Below, piece after piece: positions 29,526-39,174 of a stretch of 64,000 nucleotides of DNA. Below the pieces are notes generated by a model, which was not told the origin of the DNA, made no database searches, and was given only the letters and a program-made list of their open reading frames with translations. Numbering within the stretch: position 1 is the stretch's first letter; the number at the start of each line of letters is the position of its first letter. Where the stretch lies: contig CAZRGM010000039.1 in NCBI GenBank assembly GCA_964599635.1, forward strand, positions 1-64,000. The letters are read 5' to 3'. A program made the translations under genes and the position numbers. This stretch comes from WJMT01 sp964599635 (GTDB lineage Bacteria; Acidobacteriota; Aminicenantia; Aminicenantales; Aminicenantaceae).

Positions 29526-30756
29526 GTTGATGAAGATTGCATTCAGAAATTTATTGAGATACAAGAGACGGACCCTTCTGACTTCCTCTCTCATTGCAGT
29601 AGGCGTGATTTTTGTGCTTGTCTTTGTATCCTCCTCTGCCGCATTTAAGAATCTCATGATTGGCCAGATTACTGATTCCATGCTCGGCCATATTCAAATT
29701 CACAGACAAGGTTATATGGCTTCTATTGATAGTCTGCCTTTAACTTTAAATCTTAGTGCGAAAAACATGGAAATACTGGAAAAGGAGATTAAATTAATTC
29801 CTGAAATCGAAGCTTATTCCCCTAGGATTAAATTTGCTGGGATGTTCAGTAATTTCATGGAAACCACGAATATAAGAGTTAATGGAGTTTTTCCTGATAA
29901 AGAGATTGCCGTCATCCCTCTTCTTCCCGGCAGAATTAAGCAGGGGAAAGAAAACATCCAAAAAGGAGAAATATTTATCCCCGAACTTTTAGCCAAAGGA
30001 ATGAAGGTTGAAGTGGAGGATACCATTGTGGTCATTGCTACAAACCGGGACGGATCCGTTAATGGCAAACAATTCAAGGTTGGAGCGATAATTGAAAGTG
30101 TTACAGGTCCTGGAGGGAGAGATGGTTACATCCATGTTGATGACGCCAAAGAGCTTCTCCGTATGGAAGAAATGGAGGTCAGTGAAGTTGCCCTCAGATT
30201 GAAAGATTTTGATAAGCTGCACCGTGTCAATGCTAATCTTAAATCATCCCTTTCAAAACAACTGAATAAGTCAGGGAAGCCTATTTTTGATGTCCGGACA
30301 TGGGAGGATATTTCTCCTTTTTATAATATCGCCAGGATGATTGAAGTCATGACCTTTTTTATAAAGCTTATGCTCATTGCCATTGTCCTTATAAGTGTGA
30401 TGAACGTCATGATTATGGCCGTTTTTGAAAGAATAAGAGAAATTGGCACCATGGCTGCTATCGGCACAAAACCAGGAAAGATTCTTTATTTGTTTTTAAT
30501 TGAGGGATTTTTTTTAGGGATGATCGGCACTGTGGTTGGAATTGTAATTACCTGTCTTGCTACTTATGTCATCAATGCCGTAGGGATATCATTTAATTTT
30601 GGCCGTCAGATAGGACTGATTCTTTCTCCTCGCCTTGAATTACCGCAAATTTTATTGATATCAGGAATCGTAATTGGAGTGTCCATCCTCGCCGCCCTTC
30701 AGCCTGCTTTTAAAGCATCCCGAATGGATCCTATCGCTGCTTTAAGGCATGTTTGA
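29518..30756 (+). CDS. FtsX/LolC-type ABC transporter permease
   Basis: The 412-residue permease has one N-terminal helix (about 17-39), a large periplasmic MacB-PCD domain (about 45-240) and three C-terminal helices forming the FtsX domain (about 275-300, 325-355, 375-400). It ends ASRMDPIAALRHV, the typical end of MacB/LolC permeases. The gene overlaps that of the ATPase. With the LolA-like and barrel proteins that follow, it would move a lipid or lipoprotein from the inner towards the outer membrane. Confidence 0.9.
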   Translation: MFKLMKIAFRNLLRYKRRTLLTSSLIAVGVIFVLVFVSSSAAFKNLMIGQITDSMLGHIQIHRQGYMASIDSLPLTLNLSAKNMEILEKEIKLIPEIEAYSPRIKFAGMFSNFMETTNIRVNGVFPDKEIAVIPLLPGRIKQGKENIQKGEIFIPELLAKGMKVEVEDTIVVIATNRDGSVNGKQFKVGAIIESVTGPGGRDGYIHVDDAKELLRMEEMEVSEVALRLKDFDKLHRVNANLKSSLSKQLNKSGKPIFDVRTWEDISPFYNIARMIEVMTFFIKLMLIAIVLISVMNVMIMAVFERIREIGTMAAIGTKPGKILYLFLIEGFFLGMIGTVVGIVITCLATYVINAVGISFNFGRQIGLILSPRLELPQILLISGIVIGVSILAALQPAFKASRMDPIAALRHV

Positions 30757-30891
30757 TGAGAAATCTAGATGTGGTTTGTGCTGTCTTCAGATTTTTAACG
30801 CCATTAACAATTTACCATTCACCAATCACAATATTTCCTTCAATGTCGCTTCAGCCACACATGAATTTCTATAGGATAAAAATTTAAATTA

Positions 30892-30904
30892 TGAATGATT
30901 CAGG
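30892..30904 (-). repeat. relic of the MITE terminal repeat
   Basis: TGAATGATTCAGG matches the 13-bp terminal inverted repeat of the family at 12 of 13 positions. It lies in the 240-base gap after the permease gene, which also contains TTCAGATTTTTAACGCCATT, a string found nearly unchanged in the copy at 45350-45501. Confidence 0.35.
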
Positions 30905-30993
30905 CTGGATATGTTAAAACTTGAGATGGCCTATTTATAGATTATATTATAAAATAATTAGTGATTACGAAAAGAATATTCAGGAGTGTGGAG

Positions 30994-31725
30994 ATGCAGC
31001 GACTTTTTGTGATTTTTATGTCACTTTTCATGATTGGACCTCTTTCAGCACTGGACGGAAATGAGATTTTAAAAAAGCTGGATCGGAATCTGAATCCAGA
31101 ATCTTTTGAATCCTATAGAAAACTGATCAATATTGAACCCAACGGCCGCAGAAAAGAATTTGTGTTGTTTACCGTAAAAAAAGGGACGGATAGGGTCGCT
31201 GCCCTGTTTTTGCAGCCGGCCAGCGAAAAGGGCCGCAGCACCCTTCGTTTGGATGAAAATATGTGGCTTTACATCCCTAATGTAGGGAAACCTATACGGA
31301 TCACCAGCATGCAGTCTGTCGTGGGAGGAGTATTCAATAATGCAGATATCCTTCGTTTGGATTATGCCGAGGAGTACAATGTGGAAAAAACAGAAGACTT
31401 GGGGACTGAATGGCTGCTTCATTGCAAGGCTAAAACAATAACAGTGGCCTATGATCAGCTGCGCATATGGGTGGATAAAGCTGAAATTTTACCAAAAAGA
31501 ATCGAATGTATGACTGAATCGTTTATGTTGATAAAGACCCTTTATTTCAAGGATGTGAAGGATTTTGAGGGAGGAATTATCCGTCCTTCAATAGTGGAGA
31601 CGGACAGTCCTCTCCATAAAGGTTATAAATCGGTCATGATATTTGCTGAGATTAGAGCAAGAGAACTGAAAGATGAAGTCTTTACCTTAAGCTTTATGTC
31701 CAATATGGAAACTTTGCGGAAGTGA
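30994..31725 (+). CDS. outer-membrane lipoprotein-sorting protein, LolA-like
   Basis: The 243-residue periplasmic protein belongs to the LolA-like group found beside FtsX-type exporters. A signal peptide ends near GPLSA, and the mature protein is a beta-rich half-barrel with patterns such as LFLQPASEKGRSTLRLDENM and WLYIPNVGKPIRI. I chose the ATG at 30994 because AGGAG lies 7 bases upstream; a GTG 33 bases earlier would put 11 extra residues before the signal peptide. The following gene starts inside its last codons. It would carry a lipid or lipoprotein cargo across the periplasm. Confidence 0.82.
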   Translation: MQRLFVIFMSLFMIGPLSALDGNEILKKLDRNLNPESFESYRKLINIEPNGRRKEFVLFTVKKGTDRVAALFLQPASEKGRSTLRLDENMWLYIPNVGKPIRITSMQSVVGGVFNNADILRLDYAEEYNVEKTEDLGTEWLLHCKAKTITVAYDQLRIWVDKAEILPKRIECMTESFMLIKTLYFKDVKDFEGGIIRPSIVETDSPLHKGYKSVMIFAEIRARELKDEVFTLSFMSNMETLRK

Positions 31726-33011
31726 AATATTTTACTATTTTTTCCCTATTATTGTGTTTGTGCGGCTGTCTAGGCTATGCTCAGGAGGATTATTCTTTTG
31801 ACCTTTCTGAGATAGAAAAGAAAGCTTTTCAGTTGGGCGGATATTTAGAGGCAAGGCCTGTTTTTTCTTTACTGGATCAAGATTCTCGATTTTATCTGTT
31901 GAGGTATTATGACCACTCTCAAACTAAAAGATCAATGGAGTATAATTTCAAAGCCCTCTTGGATTTGAGCTATCAAAAAGGGATCCTCAATGCCCAGATG
32001 AGTCTCAATACAGATCTGAGCTATTTTGATTCAGATTGGTCTCATAAATCCAGTTTTTATGAAGGATATCTTTCGCTCAAACCTTCTCCGCATTTTCAAA
32101 TAGATTTTGGGAAAAAGCGACTGAAGTGGGGGAAAGGTTATGCTTGGAATCCAGTTGCATTTATTGATAATCCTAAGAATCCCTTTGATCCTGACTTGGC
32201 TCTAGAAGGATTTACAGTGATTTCAGTTGATTACATTAAAAGTTTCACGGGTGAGTTAAAAACTCTGACTGCCACAGCAGTACTCCTCCCCATTTTTGAT
32301 CATATCAATGAACATTTTGGCCGTTTAAATACTTTGAATTATGGAGCAAAGTTATACTTTTTGCTGTTTAATACAGATCTGGACTTTATGTTTCTTGCTG
32401 GACCTGGAGTTTCGTCCCAATATGGAATCGATTTTTCCCGAAACGTCACTCCTAATTTTGAGATACATGGAGAATGGGCTTATTCAACCGGTTATTCGAA
32501 GAGACTTCTTGATGAAGAAGGGATTTCCATTCAGGAAAAAGGAGATAACCACAGTTATCTTCTGGGGATTCGGTATCTCACCAAAACCAACACTACTTTT
32601 TTTCTTGAGTACTACCGAAATGGAGTAGGATACACTCAGGATGAAATGAGAAATTATTATCAGGTTATTGACATGGCTTATGATGAATTCCTGGGAACAG
32701 GAGTTGAAGACAAGATGTTTTTAGTTTCTTCTTTAACTGAATTCCGGACCTTTAGCCCAGCAAGAAATTATCTTTACTTGAGAGCCCTTCAGAAAGAACC
32801 GTTTAATATCGTTTATTTTAATCCCTCTATAACCAGCATTTGCAACCTGGAAGACAGGAGTTTTTCCCTGGTTCCAGAACTGCTCTATGCCCCCATCACT
32901 GATTTTGAACTGAGGGCTAGAGCCATGTTTCTGGTAGGGGAAAAGGGGACAGAGTTTAAAGAGAAACAGAACAATTTTCGGCTGGAGCTGCGGATCCGCT
33001 ATTACTTCTAA
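31722..33011 (+). CDS. outer-membrane beta-barrel protein of the exporter operon
   Basis: The 429-residue protein has a signal peptide (about 1-20) and then alternating beta strands rich in aromatic residues. It ends LELRIRYYF, a C-terminal aromatic residue as in outer-membrane barrels. The GTG start overlaps the preceding stop (GTGA), so it is translationally coupled to the LolA-like gene. No named family is recognised with confidence. The gene order ATPase, permease, LolA-like carrier, barrel suggests a complete inner-to-outer-membrane route. Confidence 0.75.
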   Translation: MKYFTIFSLLLCLCGCLGYAQEDYSFDLSEIEKKAFQLGGYLEARPVFSLLDQDSRFYLLRYYDHSQTKRSMEYNFKALLDLSYQKGILNAQMSLNTDLSYFDSDWSHKSSFYEGYLSLKPSPHFQIDFGKKRLKWGKGYAWNPVAFIDNPKNPFDPDLALEGFTVISVDYIKSFTGELKTLTATAVLLPIFDHINEHFGRLNTLNYGAKLYFLLFNTDLDFMFLAGPGVSSQYGIDFSRNVTPNFEIHGEWAYSTGYSKRLLDEEGISIQEKGDNHSYLLGIRYLTKTNTTFFLEYYRNGVGYTQDEMRNYYQVIDMAYDEFLGTGVEDKMFLVSSLTEFRTFSPARNYLYLRALQKEPFNIVYFNPSITSICNLEDRSFSLVPELLYAPITDFELRARAMFLVGEKGTEFKEKQNNFRLELRIRYYF

Positions 33012-33040
33012 CCTGGCCACTCATAAAAAATGGCGAATCG
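33012..33040 (+). repeat. MITE end fragment
   Basis: Directly after the stop codon of the barrel gene, CCTGGCCACTCATAAAAAAT and GGCGAATCG resemble the end of copy A (CCTGAATTATTCATAAAAAA, then ATGGCGATAC). No second end is seen nearby. Confidence 0.4.
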
Positions 33041-33049
33041 TCCCCGGTT

Positions 33050-34573
33050 TTATTGATTGGAAGCAGAGCGGATAAATTCAGATAAATCCTTTTTTAGTTT
33101 AGCCAGTGATGGTTTATGGATGTACATCATGTGTCCTGCTTTATAATAACCCATGTGCACCCGGTCTTTAAACTCTCCGTTCAGTCCTATTTGAGAAAAA
33201 GTGTATTCTGTCCCAAAATAAGGAGTAGCCCCGTCATAGTATCCATTAGCCACAAAAACTTGAAGATATTGGTTTTCGCTCAAAGCTCTACGCAGCGTTT
33301 CAGCTACATAAGGCACAGCTTCAATGGTTCTCCTGGTTCCTGAAGTTTGGGAAAAATTCCAGGGATAGACATTTCCGTAGATATTGTAAGGAATATCCTT
33401 TTTATAGTTCAGTTCTGTGTGAAGATAACTGTTAAACAGAGTGGAAAAGGCACCCATTATGGCGGCACTGGAAGGGTCGAATTCATAATTTTCACCTGCT
33501 GCATCTTCGTCTCTTCCTGTAAAACGGCTGTCCAGACGGCCTAAGGTTTTAAAATGATTCCTGAGGAGCTCTTTAACAAACCGGTCATGGCGAATCCGAA
33601 GATTTGTCTGGCGCACATATTGTTCAGAAAGCCCGGTATATGAAGCCAGTTTTTTGATTATTTCATCTTCTTTTGTCTTATCTAAACGGTTTCCTTTGAG
33701 AAGAGCTATAGAGTAGTCATTGAGTGCGAAATTTTCTACTTCATCCAGAAGTTCGGTCAATTCCATTTTCTGAAGTTCAGGAGAGAGTTTTTGATGATAC
33801 CAGGCTGTAGCGGTGTAATGAGGGAGAAAAAGGAAATAGGGAATGTTATTTCCTTTGTTGAATCCAATGGTGGTGAAATCTAGAACCGATGAAATCAGAA
33901 TGATGCCGTTTAAATACATACCGTGCTGCCTTCCCTGGAGGAAACCGGATAGTCCTGCGGAACGAAAGGTTCCGTAACTTTCCCCTAATAAAAATTTTGG
34001 AGAAGACCACCGATCGAATTTTGTGATAAAAAGTCGTATGAATTCTCCTACAGAGGAAATGTCTTCATCCACTCCATGAAATTGACTTTTTTTCTCTCCG
34101 GGCAGGGGACGGCTGTATCCGGTGGATACAGGGTCAATAAGAACCAGATCCGTGACATCAAGAAGGGAATATTCATTGTCTTCAAGTCCGAAAGGAAATT
34201 TTGCTTGAAAGCCTTCATCTGTCATTCGTATTCGCCTGGGACCCAGACAGCCCATATGAAGCCAAACTGATGATGAACCAGGCCCTCCATTATAGGCAAA
34301 TGTTATGGGACGGGAGGATGGATCTTTCGTATTATCCCGAATGTAAGCCATAAAAAATATTTTAGCTCCTGGTATTTCATTTGGTTTGTTGACGGTGAGC
34401 TCTCCAACAGTGGCCGTATAGGCTATATTTTGATCACCGATTTTAATTGTATGCTGGGTTTTTGAGAGATCCTCTGTTTTAATTTTAATTAGGGGTTCAT
34501 TGACTTCTTGGCCTAAAATGCCTGTAGAGAGAAGTAATAGTGTTGTCACAAAAACAAATAATCCTCTTTTCAT
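33050..34573 (-). CDS. exported S10-family serine carboxypeptidase
   Basis: This 507-residue peptidase removes C-terminal residues from peptides. It has a signal peptide (about 1-21). Family landmarks are YNGGPGSSSVWLHMG (about 94-108), the nucleophile Ser in LLGESYGTFR (about 190), the Asp in ANGYYDGATPYFG and the His in GHMMYIHKP near the C-terminus. It probably acts in the periplasm or outside the cell on peptides made by endopeptidases such as the S46 and M14 enzymes encoded nearby. GGAGAA precedes the ATG. Confidence 0.92.
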   Translation of the reverse strand: MKRGLFVFVTTLLLLSTGILGQEVNEPLIKIKTEDLSKTQHTIKIGDQNIAYTATVGELTVNKPNEIPGAKIFFMAYIRDNTKDPSSRPITFAYNGGPGSSSVWLHMGCLGPRRIRMTDEGFQAKFPFGLEDNEYSLLDVTDLVLIDPVSTGYSRPLPGEKKSQFHGVDEDISSVGEFIRLFITKFDRWSSPKFLLGESYGTFRSAGLSGFLQGRQHGMYLNGIILISSVLDFTTIGFNKGNNIPYFLFLPHYTATAWYHQKLSPELQKMELTELLDEVENFALNDYSIALLKGNRLDKTKEDEIIKKLASYTGLSEQYVRQTNLRIRHDRFVKELLRNHFKTLGRLDSRFTGRDEDAAGENYEFDPSSAAIMGAFSTLFNSYLHTELNYKKDIPYNIYGNVYPWNFSQTSGTRRTIEAVPYVAETLRRALSENQYLQVFVANGYYDGATPYFGTEYTFSQIGLNGEFKDRVHMGYYKAGHMMYIHKPSLAKLKKDLSEFIRSASNQ

Positions 34574-34718
34574 TGTTTATTCTCCATCGTCACTGAATTT
34601 TTGGGATGAGATTGATTGAATACTTCATTTTTTGTCATAACAAAACAATCTCGATCCATGAATGATCTAAATTTAACCAATCAAAAATAGATAACCAGGG
34701 ATGACGGAACTGTTTTTG

Positions 34719-37298
34719 TTAGCGAAGAATGGTGTTGAAGAGCAGTTTGAATGTGCCGTCAGTCTGGCATCTGTTCTGGGTTCTGAATCCAATAAGCACG
34801 ATTTGACCTTGGCCGTATTTTGCCGAGATCATTCCTGCTTTTTCAGATAAATGCTTTTCTCCGATTAGCCAACCGCTTCGAAGCAGGTTCTTCTTTTTAT
34901 ATCGGACAATGACGGAATAGTCCTCATTGTTATTACCTGGAATGATCTCGAAAGCTGGGCTTGAATAGAAAAGGACCAGCCCCTCTGAAGGCATTCCGTA
35001 TGCCAAAGGATTTTGGTTGTTGAAGTTCACTTTTAAGGTAGAACCTGGACAGAAGAATTCTTTTGAATCTATATTTGAGATTGCATCCCTGACATTTAAA
35101 TTAAATTCTTCTATAGCGAAGCCGCAGGCACCTCCAAAAGTAACCAGAGTTCCCCCATTTTTAACAAAAGACTTGATCTCTTCCACTCCTTTTTCACCGA
35201 TTCCGCTTCTATATTCTGGCGGATATCCACTGTAATAACGGCGGTATCTTTCTGTCAGTTCTCCTTTTATTACGGCAGAGGAATCACTGGGGAAGATGAA
35301 TACATCATAATTTTTATTCAGGTTTCCTTTCATGATTTCAGCATCTTTAACTCTATTAAAAGGGAATCCGAAATTTTCAAAAACTAGGCGGGTCCATCCC
35401 TCATCCATATTTCCTCCATAGTAGCGCTGATATAGACCTATCCGCAGTTGTTTGAGTTCATGGATTCCTTGGGTCAATTCACCGCTGCAGGATTTGAAAT
35501 CCACCCCAGTAAGTTCTGCCACGTCATGAAGAAGAGTTTCTGATCCTTCAGTGACAATAAAATCTCCTGGGTTGAACTGTGAAGTCTTTTTGTCCGCTCG
35601 CATGATTCGGACGCTTTTATCGAGAAGAAGATTGACTGCCCAGTAACTGTTGTTGATGCGGCCGTCCAGCACATACATTTTGGTTTCGGATTCCACTTTA
35701 CCTGTCATATTAAATTTATTTTTGATTATGTTAAAGTTTCCTTCAACGGCCTCGTCTACCGGATCCACCCGGACTCCCATGAATTCATTCATGGTGTGTG
35801 TAGCAAGGTCATAGGGACGGAGTGGAGAGCCGTCGTCAGCTCGAGTCCAATCATTATCAAAATAGAAAGTCTGTCCCAACAGATTTCGGATCAATCCCAT
35901 TTTGGGCTGTGCTAGGGAAATCAGGAAGGATCCATCAGGATAGGTAACTCCATCTACTGTAAAAGGGCTTTGAGCAACTTTGATTTCAATTCCTGAGAGA
36001 AGAAGTGTGTTGATCATTTTTATTGCGGTGAGATAATCGTGCTGGGTTTTTGGAATCACATAAGCACTGGGGCTTCCTTGAGAACCCCTCTCTGTCTGGC
36101 GTTTTGCTTTGAGATAAGCGTTCCATAGGACTGTTTCTTTATGCCGTGCAGCGATATCTAGAAGTGCCCATGCAGAAATTTTTGTCTGTTCCACAATATC
36201 CCGCAGAGTCCACCAGCCTCCTTCCCACGGATGCGGAAAGTTGGTCTGAGCTTCATATTCAGGAAACTGTCTGGATCCTCCTTCAAGCTGGCCAGGATGG
36301 ATGAAAAGAGGAGTGGCGAGCTTTGTGCTGGCTGATTCAGTCAGCATCCCAGCGATGTTGTGGAAGGGAGTAATCCAATGCCAACCAAAGTGACCCCAGC
36401 CTGGGAACACGGCATCATTGATAATACCGGTTTTTAGATTCTCTTCCAGCTTATACGCGATGTGAGCGCCGTACCAGCTCAACTCTCGCCAGATAAGAGG
36501 ATCTGCATAAGGACGGATAGGTTCACAGTATGGGGGAATATATAACCGGACCCCATAGCTTCCCATCTGATGGTGGTCAATATAGGCTTGGGGAATCCAT
36601 TCTCTGTAAAGGATTTGTCCAGCATATTTAGATTCTACTAAATTCATATAGTCTCCGTCTCGGTTATTGTCATGGCCGGCATATTTTTGGTAAAGCCAGG
36701 GAAGACTGCATCCTTCATATTCTGTCCCCACATATTTGCGGTACCAATCCGTAACCATGATTTGTCCGTCAGGATTGAAACAGGGAAACATAAAAAAGAG
36801 AACATTATCCAGAATTCTTTGTGTTTCTTCATCATTTTTACTCAGAAGATCATAAGCCAGCTCAGGAACCATCTGAGTCGGCCCTATTTCGGTGGAGTGC
36901 ATGCTCATGGATTGAGAGATAACCGCTTTGCCCTCGGATACCATTTTTTTGATTTCTTGTTCTGAAAAGCTTCTTGGATCGCTGATGGCTGCGTTTATTT
37001 CCTGGAGTCGATCTAGACGCGCTAAATTATCTGGAGAGGAAATGATAACTAAAAGGAATGGATTTCCCATGGTGGATGGCCCCATATTGATGACTTTTAT
37101 TTTGGAGCTTTCTTTTTCGAGAAGCATGAAGTAATCCACAATTTTATCCCAACGGGCCATTTTTCGATCAGCTCCCATCTGGAATCCAAAAAAATCTTGG
37201 GGAGTCGTGATCTTTTCTTGGGCTCTTAAAGTTGGGAATAAAAATGCCAGTAAAAGAAAAACAAAAATTATGCGCAGAGATTTGATTTTTTTAATCAT
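34719..37298 (-). CDS. exported M14-family zinc carboxypeptidase
   Basis: This 859-residue metallopeptidase has a signal peptide (about 1-26). The zinc ligands His and Glu are in SMHSTEIGPT (about 133-142), and the third His is in IDHHQMG (about 241-247). NPDGQ and YNGY-like substrate residues lie between them. After the catalytic domain (to about residue 400) a long C-terminal part contains a ThuA/DUF4350-like glutamine amidotransferase-type fold near GGTLVTFGGACGFAIEEF, without a complete active site that I can see. It probably trims peptides outside the cytoplasm. GGAGG lies before the ATG. Confidence 0.88.
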   Translation of the reverse strand: MIKKIKSLRIIFVFLLLAFLFPTLRAQEKITTPQDFFGFQMGADRKMARWDKIVDYFMLLEKESSKIKVINMGPSTMGNPFLLVIISSPDNLARLDRLQEINAAISDPRSFSEQEIKKMVSEGKAVISQSMSMHSTEIGPTQMVPELAYDLLSKNDEETQRILDNVLFFMFPCFNPDGQIMVTDWYRKYVGTEYEGCSLPWLYQKYAGHDNNRDGDYMNLVESKYAGQILYREWIPQAYIDHHQMGSYGVRLYIPPYCEPIRPYADPLIWRELSWYGAHIAYKLEENLKTGIINDAVFPGWGHFGWHWITPFHNIAGMLTESASTKLATPLFIHPGQLEGGSRQFPEYEAQTNFPHPWEGGWWTLRDIVEQTKISAWALLDIAARHKETVLWNAYLKAKRQTERGSQGSPSAYVIPKTQHDYLTAIKMINTLLLSGIEIKVAQSPFTVDGVTYPDGSFLISLAQPKMGLIRNLLGQTFYFDNDWTRADDGSPLRPYDLATHTMNEFMGVRVDPVDEAVEGNFNIIKNKFNMTGKVESETKMYVLDGRINNSYWAVNLLLDKSVRIMRADKKTSQFNPGDFIVTEGSETLLHDVAELTGVDFKSCSGELTQGIHELKQLRIGLYQRYYGGNMDEGWTRLVFENFGFPFNRVKDAEIMKGNLNKNYDVFIFPSDSSAVIKGELTERYRRYYSGYPPEYRSGIGEKGVEEIKSFVKNGGTLVTFGGACGFAIEEFNLNVRDAISNIDSKEFFCPGSTLKVNFNNQNPLAYGMPSEGLVLFYSSPAFEIIPGNNNEDYSVIVRYKKKNLLRSGWLIGEKHLSEKAGMISAKYGQGQIVLIGFRTQNRCQTDGTFKLLFNTILR

Positions 37299-37568
37299 AC
37301 CTGCCTCCTTTATATTTTGTGCGTAAAATACAGGAATTGGTTTTTAGTGTTTAAGACGTGAAATATTTGAGATGATTGGATCGTGATGAATGAATTTTTA
37401 ATGGATTTTGAAATATATTCCAATTTTTTGTTGCCTGAAGAAAAGATATTAAAACAAGGACTGTCTCTATGTCAAGAAGACTCTTTTATTCATGCTTTAA
37501 GGTTTTTACTGGATTGATGATGGCTGATCTGAATACTTGATAGCTCACTGTGAGCAGAGCTTGGAGGG

Positions 37569-39173
37569 TTAGTCCACTCGGGTTTTATCCTGAGCCAAGA
37601 GGATTCCGGAGGTATCAGAAAGAGCCTGAAAGTAAGAAATGAAACGTTTGATTTCATAAGCTTCCTGCTGGGTGAGGTTGTGGGCCCATCGGTAGGCTAT
37701 CGGCTGGTACCAGAGTTCCACTTGGACATGGAAAGGACCTTGATAACCCTTGACCTGAACAATATATTGGATTTTGTCTCCGCCGCTTTTAAAATCAGGG
37801 TCTTGAGCAGCTCTCCCTTGAACCGCAATATCTTCCTGAGCCGTGGATTTATCAAATCCTTTGGGCAGGAGCCGGTTGTCCTTAATGTATCTCACAGCTG
37901 TGAGCAGGACTGTCGTTACTTTGTCTTCAGGGCCAGCTAAAATTCCTTCATATATCTGAACCTCATCAGAACTCTCAATTTTTGTGTAATGGGGTTCATA
38001 TTGGCCCGGATTAAAGTCATTATCATTCCCTTTAATAGAGCCGTCAGGATTGAGGCTTCCGGATTCGAATATGAGAGTGTTGAAGCGGTCGCGGACCGTG
38101 AAATGAATCCAGACTCTTCGGGAGGGATAAGCTGAAGGCAGTTTATGACCAGCTCGATTCTGTATGTTCACTTCAGCTTTGAGTTTTCCCTTAGATAAGG
38201 CAATTTTTTCCAGTTTTATCTGAGCTGAAGAGGAGCTGAGATGAGCGGCTGTCCGGATAGAGGTTGTTTCTAGTTCCTGAGTCAAAGCTTTGACTCCTAA
38301 TTCATCACGGTATCGGTTCAGCATTTTGGGCATAAAAAAATTGCCTCCTCTAAAAACATGGCGGGAGACTTCTTCCCGATCTTTTCCCACCACTCCGGTA
38401 ATATGAGTCGTGCCTTCGACTTGAGGCATATGACAGGATTGACAGCTTCGATGATTTGGGTAGGAGCTGTGCTTCCATTCAAGATAGGGGACTTGTTCTG
38501 GAAGCTCACCAATCACTTCTCCTTTTTGATTAAGGGCATGGGTGTAAAGAGTGTGGCAGGAAGCGCACAATTCAGAACTCTGGATGTGCTCGGCTTGGTT
38601 AGGAAGGAAATCAGATGAGGAATGCATGAGCGCTTTCCGTCCGTCATCGATTTCAAAAGGCCCAAAGATTTCTCTTTTTCCCAAAGGAGTCTTGAAGTCC
38701 ACCGCAAATCCAGCTGTGAAGCTTTCTTTCTGGCCGAGCTTGTCTTTTTTAATCTGGTGACATAGGGTACAAGAGACTCCATCCGCAGCTAAATGGTCTC
38801 CATAGGTGGTTTGTTTTGTGATGGGAAGATGGTCAAAAATCTTTGCTTTTCCTCCCTCGATTTTCGCTAAATACCGGCTCATGGGCATATGACAGGCAGA
38901 GCATTCATGCTGGATTACATCCGTAGCCATGGGATGCACCATGGTTTCGCGGCGCACCGAAGCCTGCCAGTAGGGATCCCGTGAGGAATGAGCCATCATG
39001 GAGGAACGCCAATCAGCGCCAAAGGAGATGTCCTCTCCCTTGGGAGTCACCAATCCATTATGGCAGGATATGCACTGGTCTGAAGTAAGGAACATTTGGG
39101 GGAAGGGAGCAGCCAAGATTAAAGTTAATACCAATAAAATTGAAAAAAGGAGAAAAGCATATTTGCGAATCAT
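37569..39173 (-). CDS. exported pentaheme c-type cytochrome
   Basis: The 534-residue cytochrome has a signal peptide (about 1-21) and five CxxCH heme sites: CISCH (about 35), CSACH (about 93), CTLCH (about 137), CASCH (about 203) and CQSCH (about 245). The remaining half (about 310-534) is a beta-rich, heme-free domain. The layout recalls the cytochrome c554/nitrite-reductase superfamily of electron carriers. The gene begins 1 base after the stop of a cytochrome/beta-barrel fusion, so the two probably form one electron-transfer unit at the cell surface. Confidence 0.9.
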   Translation of the reverse strand: MIRKYAFLLFSILLVLTLILAAPFPQMFLTSDQCISCHNGLVTPKGEDISFGADWRSSMMAHSSRDPYWQASVRRETMVHPMATDVIQHECSACHMPMSRYLAKIEGGKAKIFDHLPITKQTTYGDHLAADGVSCTLCHQIKKDKLGQKESFTAGFAVDFKTPLGKREIFGPFEIDDGRKALMHSSSDFLPNQAEHIQSSELCASCHTLYTHALNQKGEVIGELPEQVPYLEWKHSSYPNHRSCQSCHMPQVEGTTHITGVVGKDREEVSRHVFRGGNFFMPKMLNRYRDELGVKALTQELETTSIRTAAHLSSSSAQIKLEKIALSKGKLKAEVNIQNRAGHKLPSAYPSRRVWIHFTVRDRFNTLIFESGSLNPDGSIKGNDNDFNPGQYEPHYTKIESSDEVQIYEGILAGPEDKVTTVLLTAVRYIKDNRLLPKGFDKSTAQEDIAVQGRAAQDPDFKSGGDKIQYIVQVKGYQGPFHVQVELWYQPIAYRWAHNLTQQEAYEIKRFISYFQALSDTSGILLAQDKTRVD

Positions 39174-39174
39174 T

